Positions 40,101 through 47,002 of a stretch of 64,000 nucleotides of DNA are shown here, piece by piece. The stretch is taken from positions 310,001 through 374,000 of the forward strand of contig JAILXT010000005.1 of assembly GCA_045430345.1 (NCBI GenBank), written 5' to 3'. The position numbers and the translations under genes are program-made. How positions within the stretch are numbered: position 1 is the stretch's first letter; each line of letters begins with the position of its first letter. The stretch comes from Agarilytica sp045430345 (GTDB lineage: Bacteria; Pseudomonadota; Gammaproteobacteria; Pseudomonadales; Cellvibrionaceae). Under the pieces are notes generated by a model. The model worked only from the letters and a program-made list of their open reading frames with translations, was not told the DNA's origin and did no database searches.

Positions 40101-42052
40101 TAAAATTCCTGACCGGTCAGCATTTTTGAGAATACCGCTTCGTCCATATTCACGCCCCGCTGATACCTCCTAAGGGGCTTTGGCAATTCTGATCTGCTTA
40201 TTTTGGCGTCCTTAGGACGCACGATGTCATCACTAAACCAACATCGTTTTTTTGCAAACATATAGGTCGGTAATGGCAGTCGACGAGGGTGCGCATGCGA
40301 AGAATAAAATGCGCTCCAGTCTAGCTTGCCTCCACTAACCCATGCCGATGCAACTTCGTGCATATTGGCAATCGGCTCAACATGTAGGACTTGCGGTTTT
40401 TCCCCGCGTTTTACCTTCACATGCCCCGCGATACAGCCGGGAATATCGGCACCCCCTTTTAGGTAGCGATCAACCTTTTCGATAAGCCCGTCCAATGACG
40501 AAACCATAAAGGCCAGCCGCGTCGGCATTTGGGATCGGCCACAACTCAGGGTGTAAGCCAAGCGGGTAAGAAAATTATTTTTCTCATTACTGGACAGTGC
40601 ATGGGTGTTTCTTAACATAAAGTCATGCACTTCTTGTAGATACGGATTAATATTTTTGTTTTTGCTCGACAGGGGAATAAGTATTAGCGTGCCTTGCTTA
40701 GGGTCGTGTTTACATTCATCCAATTGCGCGGGTGCTTCCTCAAGGATAACGTGGCCATTAACCCCTCCCATACCAAAGGAAGATACGCTAGCGCGTCTGG
40801 GAATCACTTCACCATCGGCATTTGTTATTCGGTCCCACGCTATATTTTTGTCCGCCACAAAAAACGGACTCCCCTCCAAATCCAAATAGGGGTTCAAACG
40901 TTTAAAGTTTTGTAACGCCGGTATCTTTTTATGCTGTAATGACAGGATCGTCTTAATAATTCCCGCAATACCCGATGCGCTCTCTAAATGCCCCACATTG
41001 GTTTTTACCGCGCTAAGCGCACAATAGGCCTCGTTATTGGCTTGCGTATTGCCGGCCTTTACATATGCATCTTTCAGCGCGCTGATTTCAATCGGGTCCC
41101 CCATTGGCGTTCCAGTCCCGTGTGCCTCGACATAGGTAATCGTACTCGGGTCGACTTGCGCACGATTAAATGCCTTCTGTATAACCTCAGATTGAGCGGC
41201 AACCGTCGGCGACGTTAAAAAATTTGCCCTACCGCCATGATTAATGGCCGAACCCTTAATTACCGCATGAATATGATCCCCATCCTCAAGCGCCCGATGT
41301 AAAGGCTTAATAAATAAGGTCCCAACCCCCTCGGCACGTACATACCCATTTGCCCCCTCATCAAAGGTCTTACATTCACCATCTATCGAAAGCATTCCCG
41401 ATTTACTGTGGGATAGATACATCGTTGGAGCGAGCAAGGCATTAACACCACCCACAATTGCGGCTTCGCACTCTCCGCTCGCGATATCGCCCATGGCATT
41501 GTGTAGCGCGACGAGGCCACTCGAACACGCGGTATCCACCGATTCGCTCCTACCATGAAAATCGAAAAGAAATGATACGCGGTTTGATAAAATTGAATGA
41601 ACCGTACCCGTGGATACAAACGGTGCTATGTCCTGCTTTAGTTCACGCATTAACTCCGCATAGTCATTTTTTGAAACGCCAGCATAGACACCGATCTCAC
41701 GGCCCGAAAGCGTCTCCACGTTATACCCCGCGTCTTCAATACTCTTCCAGGCGGACATTAAGAATAGTCTGTGCTGTGGGTCGATACATGCCGCTTCTTT
41801 CGGCGAAATGCCAAAAAACATAGGATCGAATTTATCTATATCTGAGATAAACCCTCCCCACTTCACCTTTGTTCTGTTAGCTGTCGTATCAGGATCACCG
41901 TAATAATCCTCCCAGCGCCAACGATCTTTAGGCACCTCACGAATGGAACTTCGTTTATTTTCTAAGTTCTCCCAAAACTGATGATAATTCTCTGCGCCTG
42001 GAAAACGGCAATCCATGCCCACTACAGCAAATTCTTGATATTGTTTTTTCAT
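28172..42052 (-). CDS. Trans-AT modular polyketide synthase (4626 aa, three KS modules)
   Basis: Domain order by residue: KS1 5-440 (Cys176, His311, His355); DH1 635-930 (His655, Asp839 with DxxxQ); KR1 1000-1400 (SGGAGGLG, Tyr1364); ACP1 about 1525-1600 (Ser1555); DH2 1636-1910 (His1652 kept, catalytic Asp replaced by Thr1825); ACP2 (Ser1979) and ACP3 (Ser2106) in tandem; KS2 2206-2640 (Cys2378, His2513, His2553); DH3 2830-3115 (His2860, Asp3033); KR2 3170-3600 (Tyr3558); ACP4 (Ser3722); KS3 3839-4272 (Cys4007, His4142, His4184); ACP5 (Ser4513); C-terminal helix 4580-4607 resembling a docking element. No AT domain is present, no loading module precedes KS1, and there is no ER or methyltransferase. 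A separate AT lies at 43167-44273. The protein should add three C2 units to an externally supplied acyl starter. The last module has no reducing domain. Confidence 0.93.
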   Translation of the reverse strand: MKKQYQEFAVVGMDCRFPGAENYHQFWENLENKRSSIREVPKDRWRWEDYYGDPDTTANRTKVKWGGFISDIDKFDPMFFGISPKEAACIDPQHRLFLMSAWKSIEDAGYNVETLSGREIGVYAGVSKNDYAELMRELKQDIAPFVSTGTVHSILSNRVSFLFDFHGRSESVDTACSSGLVALHNAMGDIASGECEAAIVGGVNALLAPTMYLSHSKSGMLSIDGECKTFDEGANGYVRAEGVGTLFIKPLHRALEDGDHIHAVIKGSAINHGGRANFLTSPTVAAQSEVIQKAFNRAQVDPSTITYVEAHGTGTPMGDPIEISALKDAYVKAGNTQANNEAYCALSAVKTNVGHLESASGIAGIIKTILSLQHKKIPALQNFKRLNPYLDLEGSPFFVADKNIAWDRITNADGEVIPRRASVSSFGMGGVNGHVILEEAPAQLDECKHDPKQGTLILIPLSSKNKNINPYLQEVHDFMLRNTHALSSNEKNNFLTRLAYTLSCGRSQMPTRLAFMVSSLDGLIEKVDRYLKGGADIPGCIAGHVKVKRGEKPQVLHVEPIANMHEVASAWVSGGKLDWSAFYSSHAHPRRLPLPTYMFAKKRCWFSDDIVRPKDAKISRSELPKPLRRYQRGVNMDEAVFSKMLTGQEFYLRDHVVQGTKFLPGVVYLELARAVTELGGLNERVISIRDVYWLKPVAVSDKAMVIGIRLNKQLKEDGSLSNEIQYEVRIGGDTHGKGILIVGGEKDIYPDDNSTGFLTKNRLSLESIEQEIEGGGNFTVVDKPALYKTFQEFGLSYGESFRPIASCRVSDSAVLTKLIAPEITRGEFSDFILHPTMMDGVFQSIVSLTILGQAHTDYQYVPFSLERIEILGEVVTTQWVYATASSIQPSGDGSARLAPLAMNDLRYDAVLMDESGKVVIKFYGLQKRAIGAAIKGKDMRGAFKKPATVSFSPAPSFDVASAEIQALYYRSIFVPMPLGRAGIKPVIPTPTAILVLSNRENIRDEVKRSLDTEVPVFVVSTGAKYHIHDAFNLAISPNNNDDFSRLVMHIKSQKITISHVLHMWNMDSDGRRNNNKNINNDTEAEVKGLGIYAILSLSQALMKKRAYKKIKMVYCYSENDSEQRPSHAMVAGFARTLIYENPNINILTLGLSGHGEETGNGKDGVTPIAMAELLHDANAKLHEIRFIGGIREIRQVIGFDESMRLPRSEASVFRKGGTYIFSGGAGGLGVIFSTYLAKTYQANIILLGRSSRNQKINSICDTIENFGGQSDYFSADISDATSMSNAMEKIREQYPVIHGVIHAAGVIEDAYIIRKSYKSFQKVIETKTSGARHLDVLTKNDDLDFFMMFSSIAALMPNQGQSDYAAANSYLDYFSAYRNQLVNEGLRRGVSVAINWPLWADGGMGVTQEEEEHLLKVFGMKPLETPLGIEVLESTLKFAKTFSYSQKLDQVFVIDGDKEKISSCLGMVAAMPKTINVTKDRAVGVKQPGAALSTSADTAVPTNGANRMTSETSKDDVKTPADGKETVLALFAKYFDIAQANIDTSANFSEFGVDSMVMISIAKDINAYFGLDIKPIVFFEVNTIDKFIEHLALIAGERFTAKKIVAEDSYVKEESPSIPLHNRSLIDPSISTPQKMTFKRRFNVDEFYLKDHVVEDQYNMPGACYIEMARQCGDQLFGDGAVKGLVNNYWVSQLSSPKSDFDAYVHIAKKEDVYEYEVVSYGDYPNTETKKLHAMGQFYLASGKGFKNGRPQSIDLEGLRQRCLSRQTPDTVYPQIIAEGLHVGPTFMPMSEILLGKGEAMARLHMPTDISDTHGDYVLHPTMLTGVFQTALISNRYDKENTSRQYIPISIDEIALYGPIGPRCIVVSKASERNPKNKQLKKFDLSICADNGEVLAQLSGFSIRALKESAQQPAINEGGDVMQNTDPSILPGGNKPLVDPSELTRLTESYIKGLLSGPVGLSEDEIESDQEFDTYGINSVMIVELNKLFENTFGPLSKTLFFEYANVAELAEYFVADHQDRLIDILDVSTDSQSVGRVSIRDAQTDDIVGSTSIVERDLLTAQESQQGNIVENVHSMLKELLSEPLGLSVEDIDVDESFESYGINSVMIVELNKRFETQFGPLSKTLFFEYGNIDELSEYFIDNHRDVLLASLGLAGIDVKAETENEPQNVSPKNLAHDSLTPQSKPPEEQHSLHKPGTDKPQATSQDIAIIGVAGRYPEASNLDQFWKLLKEGRDCIKEVPQGHFDGDLVFDANPERDKIYSKLGGFIDDVDKFDAAFFNISPREAELIDPQERIFLEVTWSALEDAGYTPESLRDMSDREVGVFVGALWQPYQSIGTEETLRGNAVAPSGLLYSIANRISYYLNLSGPSLAIDTACSASLTAVHMACQSIRSGDCKVAIAGGVNLSLHSSKYLFLSQNRFLSTDGRCRSFGDGGDGYVPGEGVGSILLKPLEDAIKDNDQIYAVINGSAVNHGGKTHGYSVPNPNAQAALIQKTLERSDIDPRSISYVEAHGTGTPLGDPIEITGLKKAFQTKTKDKQFCAIGSVKSNIGHLEAAAGIAAITKTVLQMKHNTLVPSIHADDLNKNIDFADSPFHVQRSIGDWEKSDVDQRRRAGISSFGAGGANAHIILAQYEGGTHSDQGADYRTAGDVGCAAAPAIIVLSAKNDDRLNESAANLKSFLEESLKSGASTSFESLVFTLQVGRQAMSSRLAIITDSVEDLCLKLSGFIDDKNKMDGVYAGHSESKSALSLFSGDDDISIAIDAWVAKSKIKKIAQLWVSGFTIDWRSYYADQQPQKMSLPTYPFEKLRYWLPEGSDADKHPALGERKLHPLIHKNTSTLRQQQFLSRFDGREFFLDDHRVGADRILPAVAYIEMFRAAAALSDETASVYRLNDLTWTKPIVVGNSAVEDSAENIEIVLTPDHDTVSISAQVSGEDGAMVHCAGTVVYAEPHSRDTQDRVEIGAVIKTMANNLDAPAIYRVLHDKGLNLRAGFQGLEWLKWNQYQAIGKISLPQSTASDNRSRYSVHPSLLDSALQVALSVLETQHALAHTLYLPLSIEEVTFFDDLPDDVYSVVSPSDHRSMVDSSATVRAFDVSVCDAEGRILLHVKNIAFKETNMASGSIRSQYEQTEDDSQSRITYSSFDWVTSSLGTALEQHASNQLATQDTLKTKRKNNRALIVSNCEDLVDNFLSSINDDEDYELCETILVCDKPVVAQRNRVILRPTDAFESVIDLLTPTDQKVDQFIFLWESAHEVVEQDEERGAADESTVLLEIVFNLNRKFALASYAQSQIFVMTSGENNKVYEYTSEHIIAGAIAGYIKSLSAEYPKLASRLIAIPKHVLLKDNALLNRELADVVNSFDQALEERSQWVCYQALAKTPVRYIKRMASLAPGVQGLDNVEALSGIRHKGCYLISGGMGGIGKRLSRYLSDKYSATLILLGRSELNEGIESHLSQLKASGGKAFYFPVDISDIKALTLTMEDIRVKSGHLDGVIHAAGKIEDNFLCRKNTPSFNAVLLPKIAGTVNLDLVTRKEPLDFFMGFSSLTAVFGNIAQCDYGAANGFLDAYMGYRSECEGAPGLSLGINWPLWRDGGMGTSSDDVDIEDGLDARFGRAIEQKVGLKCFEQSLFLGRSQIIVVQENLQRKDHKLNEQKIVGPGVNYESTYSKKSVDSVENQHVPIKDADIETKLYEDVRDIIAKKGKFDPQRIRPSDNFIALGLESVFLTSLAGQINKKYGVRLSPATFFEHSSLDALVGYMLSDYAEAIHAFFSAAQAGPVSTPSIPMPSVSTSKNNAGVATNVNASFPKPSFRNGLQGTRYGSENQLKASNNKVTQDYEGKYAIVGMDCLFPGASDLESFWDVLANGKSMISEIPKDRWDWESIYGDPAQEVNKTNIKWGGFVEDLDKFDPAFFNISPREAALMDPQQRIVLQSVWKAIEHAGYAPLSLSESHKVGLFLGASTNDYFELLAKRDVEAYSSTGGVHSITANRVSYLLDFKGPSIPVDTACSSSLVALDMAVKALEDGQCDAAIVGGVNALITPTLYVAFSKAGMLSPTGIISPLDKNANGYVRGEGVGVLVLKKLARAIQDNDTVHAVVRGTAVNHGGRVSSLTVPNPNAQADLILDACDKAKVDVTTLSFIEMHGTGTPLGDPVEVNGLKKAFKQGEAVKEAGYCGISSVKGNLGHLEAAAGIAGVIKTVLSLQHKTQCAQGNFNELNPHIQLDGSPFKVVARTGEWAHIKNAQGELLPRRAGVSSFGFGGANAHTILEEYVVDAGLAKGGISNANKESRSLRFPELSNAFVLSAKTDNSLRNIASNLKDFLMDKRISHMTEVSEQTLLNDIAFTLQTGRSPMAHRLAIQASSLRELIACLAVYLSGSDSHKSDRSQEKGIFIGEGREFDGEAYRYEESSGLAECLDRWVAGADINWLSYYPAGSCQRIPLPTYVFARERYWLAPEVVSTEHVAASDLSSQSELSRDSLKDFCVSYLTSIAAKVLQTPPSKIKCTSALDQYGMDSMMVIQVVNTLKADFKDIDSVVLMRYRSIEALSEYFIKEYKTAITALYNNRPNMAPVQKVEIAPDHQQIEVSGIAQDLADGKFDFKDAIQKIRGISEKEVNVVNGDSAVNRETV

Positions 42053-42095
42053 ATCACCAGTCTCTTATGTGGCTTAAACACTGCGGCCTTTAACC

Positions 42096-42123
42096 AAAAA
42101 GCCCCTTAAATTATTAAGGGGCT
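42096..42123 (-). terminator. Rho-independent terminator after the secreted-protein gene
   Basis: Perfect stem AGCCCCTTAA (42100-42109) / TTAAGGGGCT (42114-42123), four-base loop, and AAAAA at 42096-42100 giving a T-run on the minus strand. It lies about 105 bases beyond the stop of the 42229-43005 gene and 44 bases before the PKS start, so the PKS needs its own promoter or read-through. Confidence 0.85.
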
Positions 42124-42228
42124 ATGTGATGCATTGAGTTAAACGCGTAATGGAAATTAAGATTCCTACGGCGTTATCATCAATACATCGTTTTTACACA
42201 ATGGGACAATACCGTCCCGTACTGCCTA

Positions 42229-43005
42229 CTACTTCTCGATCATTTCTTCTTCGTAACCGAAGCCAGGGAATGTCACAACATTGCGAACCTGTGCAGCGAT
42301 TTGTCCATTGGATAGCGGGTGAAATTCAAAGTACCCCCATGCAACACCTTCGCCGTATTTGTCAGACGTTACTTCACAGTTAATGACACCGCCACGACCT
42401 ACAGGCTGCATTGGACCGCGAGATTGATAGTCAATCACAATGTCTTTTTTATGGTTACCACGCTTAAGCACGTAGCTACCACCTGCCGCGAACATGGTGC
42501 CAGCAGGAACATGCGTACCGACGAACTCACCACCTAAGTCAATCCCTGCTGGGTCAACTACGGCCAAAGCCCAACCGCCATCCAGGATCGGATAACCTTT
42601 ACCCGGGTTACGCTTTTTACCTGACACTAGAACAGCGCGGTAATCCGCTGCCGGATCAATTTGGAAACCAGTGAAATATAGGCGAGGATCATTTACATCC
42701 AAACCGAATCGCTCTTGGTAAAATGCAATCGCATCTTGGCGATTTTGCGCAATCTCAGCATCCGAATAGCCCATAATATTTTTGAAGAAGTTCATCCCAT
42801 CCCCAGCGACCATGCCATCGAGGAAAAACGTTCCGTCTACCGAATCAAATGGGCGCGTGGATATAAAGGTAAATACTTTATTCAGGTTGTCCGGCTTATT
42901 TTTATGGCTCTTGGTGCTATACATTCCATGCCCGTTGTCAGCAGAGACGCTGAACGACAAGACGAGTAATGATGACGCGAGTAACGATGTAATTTTCTTA
43001 AACAT
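42229..43005 (-). CDS. Secreted protein of unknown function in the PKS locus (258 aa)
   Basis: The N-terminus (KK followed by a hydrophobic core, cleavage near VSA-DN at about residue 22) is a clear signal peptide. The mature part (about 236 residues) is rich in Gly, Asp and aromatic residues (GTFFLDGMVAGDGMNFF, GWALAVVDPAGIDLGGEF, GGSYVLKRGNHKKDIVIDYQ), with beta-strand-like alternation and a single Cys. I do not recognise the family. It sits between the trans-AT and PKS genes on the same strand but has its own terminator, so it may be expressed at a different, possibly higher, level. A role as periplasmic or extracellular binding or protective protein is only a guess. Confidence 0.75.
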   Translation of the reverse strand: MFKKITSLLASSLLVLSFSVSADNGHGMYSTKSHKNKPDNLNKVFTFISTRPFDSVDGTFFLDGMVAGDGMNFFKNIMGYSDAEIAQNRQDAIAFYQERFGLDVNDPRLYFTGFQIDPAADYRAVLVSGKKRNPGKGYPILDGGWALAVVDPAGIDLGGEFVGTHVPAGTMFAAGGSYVLKRGNHKKDIVIDYQSRGPMQPVGRGGVINCEVTSDKYGEGVAWGYFEFHPLSNGQIAAQVRNVVTFPGFGYEEEMIEK

Positions 43006-43166
43006 GACACATTCCTTTAATGGTTATTGATAGATAGTTTTACTTGTTAAAATCGATTTAGTATTTTTCCGATATCTTCACCTCTCCTGACTGACATAAT
43101 TTTTCTCCGAACGCTGCCCCCCCTAAACCAATAGGCGAAATAACGAACGAAACTTTTTTTATTGCC

Positions 43167-44273
43167 TTAACTTATCCCCGACAAGGGTAGATACCCCTCA
43201 AGACCGGCCAGGTATATTACAGGCCTGAACCCAAACAGGGTTTTGGCTTCAGACCTCGTTGTAAAACGGCCATTGAGACCTGTCACTGATACGGACTCCC
43301 CGACCCGATGAATTTTATTCCACTCGTTGACGATGCGCTCTGCGGTATGTTGATCATCTTCCCGGCGCTTGAATGTAAGCGATTGAATTGGCGATACAGG
43401 CGCATTACGCTGTTTTTTTTGCGCGACGTTGTAAGAGGATTTTATTTTCGTCAATAATTTACTTAACACATTGCCAGCGCCAAGCTCTTTGAACTCGGTA
43501 ACGCCGCTATCCAACAACGATTCAATCGTCTGAAACCACAGGACTGAGCCTGTAATTTGTTTGGATAAATGATCCGCTATCTCGGATTGCACATAAGGTT
43601 GACCCGTGACATTGGATATTACTGGAATAGAAAGATCCCCAAATTTAAACGACCGGAGGTATTCGCTGAATTCCTTTCCTGCAGGTTCCATTAGGCGCGA
43701 ATGAAAGGCCCCACTGGTATTTAATGGAATAAACACTCCACCAGCAGACTCAATATGTGATTGGCTATCCGCAACCTCGTCTTGTACACCAGAGATCACA
43801 ATTTGGTTTCTCGCGTTATAATTCGCGATATCGACATTCGTTAATCGATTAGCGTCTAGCAGCTCTGATACATCCGCATCAGATATATTGAGGATTGCGG
43901 CCATTGCACCGTGTTTCGCGTGAGACATCAGCTCCCCGCGTTTTTTAACTAAGCGGAGACCATCGCCGAAACTCAACGCCCCTGCCGCGTTTAATGCATT
44001 GTATTCACCAAGACTGTGACCCGCTAGATAATTGGGCTGCACACTAACTTTTTGAACTTCCTGAAGATACGACAGTGCACTGACAACGTATATTGCGGGC
44101 TGAGTATATTGCGTCTGATTAAGATTGCCCTCTGAATCTTCACAGCACAAAGCGCGAATAGAATAACCCAGAATTTCATCGGCTTCTTTTTCTTGCTCAG
44201 GAAATAAGTCAAACAACTCAGCCCCCATGCCTTTAAACTGCGAGCCTTGCCCTGGAAAAATATAGCTAATCAT
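43167..44273 (-). CDS. Stand-alone malonyl-CoA:ACP acyltransferase (trans-AT)
   Basis: A 368-residue FabD-like acyltransferase with FPGQGSQ (6-12), the nucleophile motif GHSLGE (Ser87) and catalytic His191 in GAFHSRLM. It should load malonyl units onto the ACPs of the AT-less PKS nearby. After the FabD core (about 290 residues) it carries a C-terminal extension of about 75 residues (SLTFKRREDDQHTAERIV...FGFRPVIYLAGLEGYLPL), seen in some PKS-associated ATs and probably used for interaction. It is transcribed in the same direction as the PKS but separated from it by the secreted-protein gene. AGGAT about 10 bases upstream serves as ribosome binding site. Confidence 0.9.
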   Translation of the reverse strand: MISYIFPGQGSQFKGMGAELFDLFPEQEKEADEILGYSIRALCCEDSEGNLNQTQYTQPAIYVVSALSYLQEVQKVSVQPNYLAGHSLGEYNALNAAGALSFGDGLRLVKKRGELMSHAKHGAMAAILNISDADVSELLDANRLTNVDIANYNARNQIVISGVQDEVADSQSHIESAGGVFIPLNTSGAFHSRLMEPAGKEFSEYLRSFKFGDLSIPVISNVTGQPYVQSEIADHLSKQITGSVLWFQTIESLLDSGVTEFKELGAGNVLSKLLTKIKSSYNVAQKKQRNAPVSPIQSLTFKRREDDQHTAERIVNEWNKIHRVGESVSVTGLNGRFTTRSEAKTLFGFRPVIYLAGLEGYLPLSGIS

Positions 44274-44642
44274 TCGGCAATATCCTTAATACTTACCACC
44301 TCTTCACTTTATCCAAAGAAAGATAAAGCGGGCATGCATAGTTAGTTATGTGTAATCCAGCGATTCTTTTTGTCGCTGTGATGGGGCGTATTATTTTTAA
44401 TTATGCAGGGTGTCGTATGTAACATATGTCACACAGAAAACCGCATTTATAGGAACGTGATAAATCCGTGATATTTAGATGTTTTTTATACACCAAACGC
44501 CTTAATTGTTTTCCCTAACAACACATCAATTCGTGCATGCTATTTTTCTATCCACAGGTCAGGATATTAATTACACAGGATTACAGTGTAGAATGACACA
44601 ACGAAACTCTTGCAGACGCGTCAAACTTCAACTGAGAATAAA
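44274..44642. other. Divergent promoter region with an imperfect palindrome
   Basis: 369 bases between the minus-strand AT and the plus-strand oxidoreductase, with no gene. An imperfect inverted repeat TGTCGTATG-TAA-CATATGTCA (44411-44431) has 7 of 9 paired arm bases and lies about 140 bases before the AT start. It does not have the half-site spacing of CRP/FNR sites. The regulator is unknown. Confidence 0.3.
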
Positions 44643-46841
44643 ATGACACAAATAGTCGGCGGTGGCGCCAAAAAGATTCTTTACACCCTCAATACCGTAA
44701 GGCGTATTGGGCTTCTGCAATCAGCGAAGGCCTTAACGGCAAACAATGCATGTAAAGCCTGCGGTCTCGGCATGGGCGGCCAACGTGGCGGCATGACAAA
44801 TGAAAAGGACGAATTCCCTTCTGTATGTAATAAAAGTGTGCAAGCGCAATCCACCGACATTCAACACCCCATACCGAGCGAGATATTTGACCACAGCATC
44901 GAGGACCTAAAAGACCTTAGCGGGCACCAAATGGAACACCTCGGACGCTTAAACACGCCTTTATATAAAGGGGCTAACGCCAGTCATTTTGAAGCTATCT
45001 CCTGGCCTAACGCAATTGATATTGCCGTCGCGCGATTCACGTCGTGCGAACCGCAGCGTAGCTTCTTTTATAGCTCGGGGCGCTCATCCAACGAGGCCGG
45101 ATTTTTACTGCAATTATTTTCACGCATGTTCGGCACTAACAATGTTAATAACTGTTCCTACTATTGCCATCAGGCTTCCGCTGTGGGACTTAACAGCACC
45201 ATAGGCACCACCACTGCAACAATAGAACTCGCCGATATCGCCCAGTGCGACACATTCTTTCTTATCGGTGCTAACCCCGCGTCAAACCACCCCCGCCTCA
45301 TACACCAATTAAAAGCATTACGAGATCGTGGCAGCCAGGTAATCGTCATCAACCCTGCCAAGGAACCAGGTCTAGTTAAATTTTCTGTCCCGAAGAGCCC
45401 AAGCTCACTTCTTAAAGGCGGGGACGAAATTGCCTCTCATTACCTTCAACCCAAAATAGGTTCCGATGTATGGGTGATAAGCGGTATCGCAAAATCGCTT
45501 ATCGCATTAAACGCGCTTGACGCCGTATTTATTCACTCGCACACCGAAAACTTTTTGAGCTATGAAAAACAGTTGGCCGCCATAAGCTGGGAAGCGATTA
45601 CGTCCCATAGCGGGCTCAGCCGAGAAGCCATCGAACAAATAGGCGCCTGTTACGCAAAAGCGCGGAACGCCGTATTTGCCTGGGGCATGGGCGTAACCCA
45701 CCACAAAAACGGTTGTGACAATGTTGAGGCCATTGTCAATCTCGCGCTATTAAGAGGTATGATTGGGAAACCTGGCGCAGGACTATTACCCTTGCGCGGC
45801 CACAGTAACGTGCAGGGCATCGGGACCATCGGCGTAAAACCTGTACTGCCCAATGATGTAATAGCGGCACTGGAAAAACATCTAAATGTCAATTTCCCTA
45901 GCACGCCCGGCCTCGACACAATGGCCTGCCTGGAAACAGCACACCAAGGCAATATCGATCTAGCGCTCCTTATGGGTGGTAATTTATACGAAGCCAGCCC
46001 TAATGCAAAATGGGCAGAAGAAGCACTTAATAATATTGGCTTCAAACTTTATCTCACGACCACCCTTAATAAAGGGCATGTACATGGTATTGATAAAGGT
46101 GAGTCTTTAATTCTTCCCGTAACAGCGCGAGACGAAGAACATCAACCTACCACACAAGAGTCCATGTTTAATTATCTTCGGCTAAGTGATGGCGGCATAG
46201 GCCGATTGGCGAACGTTCGCCCCGAGTCGAATATTCTGTGCGAAATTGCGGAACACGTTATTCCGCAAAAGCACTTTGATTTCAGTGCATTTAAATCGCA
46301 CCGCACAATACGTGAAATGATTGCGAAATGTGTCCCTGGTATGCAAGCGCTTGCAGATATCGATCACACTAAACGTGAATTTCATATTGATAATCGTATT
46401 TTACACACGCCAACGTTTTCAACCGAAACACTGAAAGCTACCTTTGCTAACGTCGCCGTCCCCCAAGAAACCAACACAGAGAACTCAACGCATTCATTTA
46501 CACTCACCACCGTACGATCCGAGGGCCAGTTCAACACGATTATCTACGAAGAAAAAGATACTTATCGGGGCGTAGAAAATAGAAATACACTTTTAATGAA
46601 TCCAGAAGACATGAAGCGTTTAAACTTAGACAGGAGTACACGTATTAATGTACATTCCGACTTCGGTAAACTTTTATCACTTAATGTAAAAGCCTTCGAT
46701 ATTCCACAAGGTAACGTGATGGGCTACTACCCAGAAACCAATGCGCTTACAGGACTAGAATGTGACCCCAGGAGTAAAACCCCTAGTTTTAAAGCGGTTA
46801 AAGTGACGATACAGAAATCCTTCAGTCCCGAAGGCGCATAA
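44643..46841 (+). CDS. YdeP/FdhF-type molybdopterin oxidoreductase
   Basis: A 732-residue cytoplasmic protein; ATG at 44643 is preferred to the upstream TTG at 44610. Family features: N-terminal NNACKACGLGMGGQRGG, then YSSGRSSNEAGFLLQLFSRMFGTNN, NCSYYCHQASAVGL (the YdeP version of the molybdenum-site region), DTFFLIGANPASNHPR and a C-terminal molybdopterin-binding domain with NVMGYYPETNAL. Relatives are annotated as formate-dehydrogenase-like proteins; E. coli YdeP is linked to acid resistance and its substrate is unknown. It is divergent from the AT gene and lies directly before the TonB receptor. Whether it belongs to the natural-product pathway is unclear. Confidence 0.82.
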   Translation: MTQIVGGGAKKILYTLNTVRRIGLLQSAKALTANNACKACGLGMGGQRGGMTNEKDEFPSVCNKSVQAQSTDIQHPIPSEIFDHSIEDLKDLSGHQMEHLGRLNTPLYKGANASHFEAISWPNAIDIAVARFTSCEPQRSFFYSSGRSSNEAGFLLQLFSRMFGTNNVNNCSYYCHQASAVGLNSTIGTTTATIELADIAQCDTFFLIGANPASNHPRLIHQLKALRDRGSQVIVINPAKEPGLVKFSVPKSPSSLLKGGDEIASHYLQPKIGSDVWVISGIAKSLIALNALDAVFIHSHTENFLSYEKQLAAISWEAITSHSGLSREAIEQIGACYAKARNAVFAWGMGVTHHKNGCDNVEAIVNLALLRGMIGKPGAGLLPLRGHSNVQGIGTIGVKPVLPNDVIAALEKHLNVNFPSTPGLDTMACLETAHQGNIDLALLMGGNLYEASPNAKWAEEALNNIGFKLYLTTTLNKGHVHGIDKGESLILPVTARDEEHQPTTQESMFNYLRLSDGGIGRLANVRPESNILCEIAEHVIPQKHFDFSAFKSHRTIREMIAKCVPGMQALADIDHTKREFHIDNRILHTPTFSTETLKATFANVAVPQETNTENSTHSFTLTTVRSEGQFNTIIYEEKDTYRGVENRNTLLMNPEDMKRLNLDRSTRINVHSDFGKLLSLNVKAFDIPQGNVMGYYPETNALTGLECDPRSKTPSFKAVKVTIQKSFSPEGA

Positions 46842-47002
46842 TTAAACACCGCAACAAAAGACGGAACACAATCACCCAAGCCCCAAATAGGTGCATTTCT
46901 CGTCATTAGAAAAACCTTACGTAGTTAACTATACTGTTATTTCCGCGCGCATAAAAAATAGAAATAGATGCGGGAATATCAATAAGTCTCTGGGGTTTAC
47001 AC

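Noticed and set aside
28172..42052. Many plus-strand reading frames of 60-150 codons opposite the PKS
   Set aside because: They lie antisense to well-supported KS, DH, KR and ACP motifs, lack ribosome binding sites and show no recognisable domains.
28172..42052. Possible cis AT domains or an enediyne-type PKS
   Set aside because: No GHSxG acyltransferase motif occurs within the protein, and the multi-KS layout does not match the single-KS iterative enediyne synthase. The separate AT at 43167-44273 explains loading.
44411..44433. CRP/FNR-type site in the AT-oxidoreductase divergent region
   Set aside because: The palindrome's half-sites and spacing do not match TGTGA-N6-TCACA or TTGAT-N4-ATCAA.
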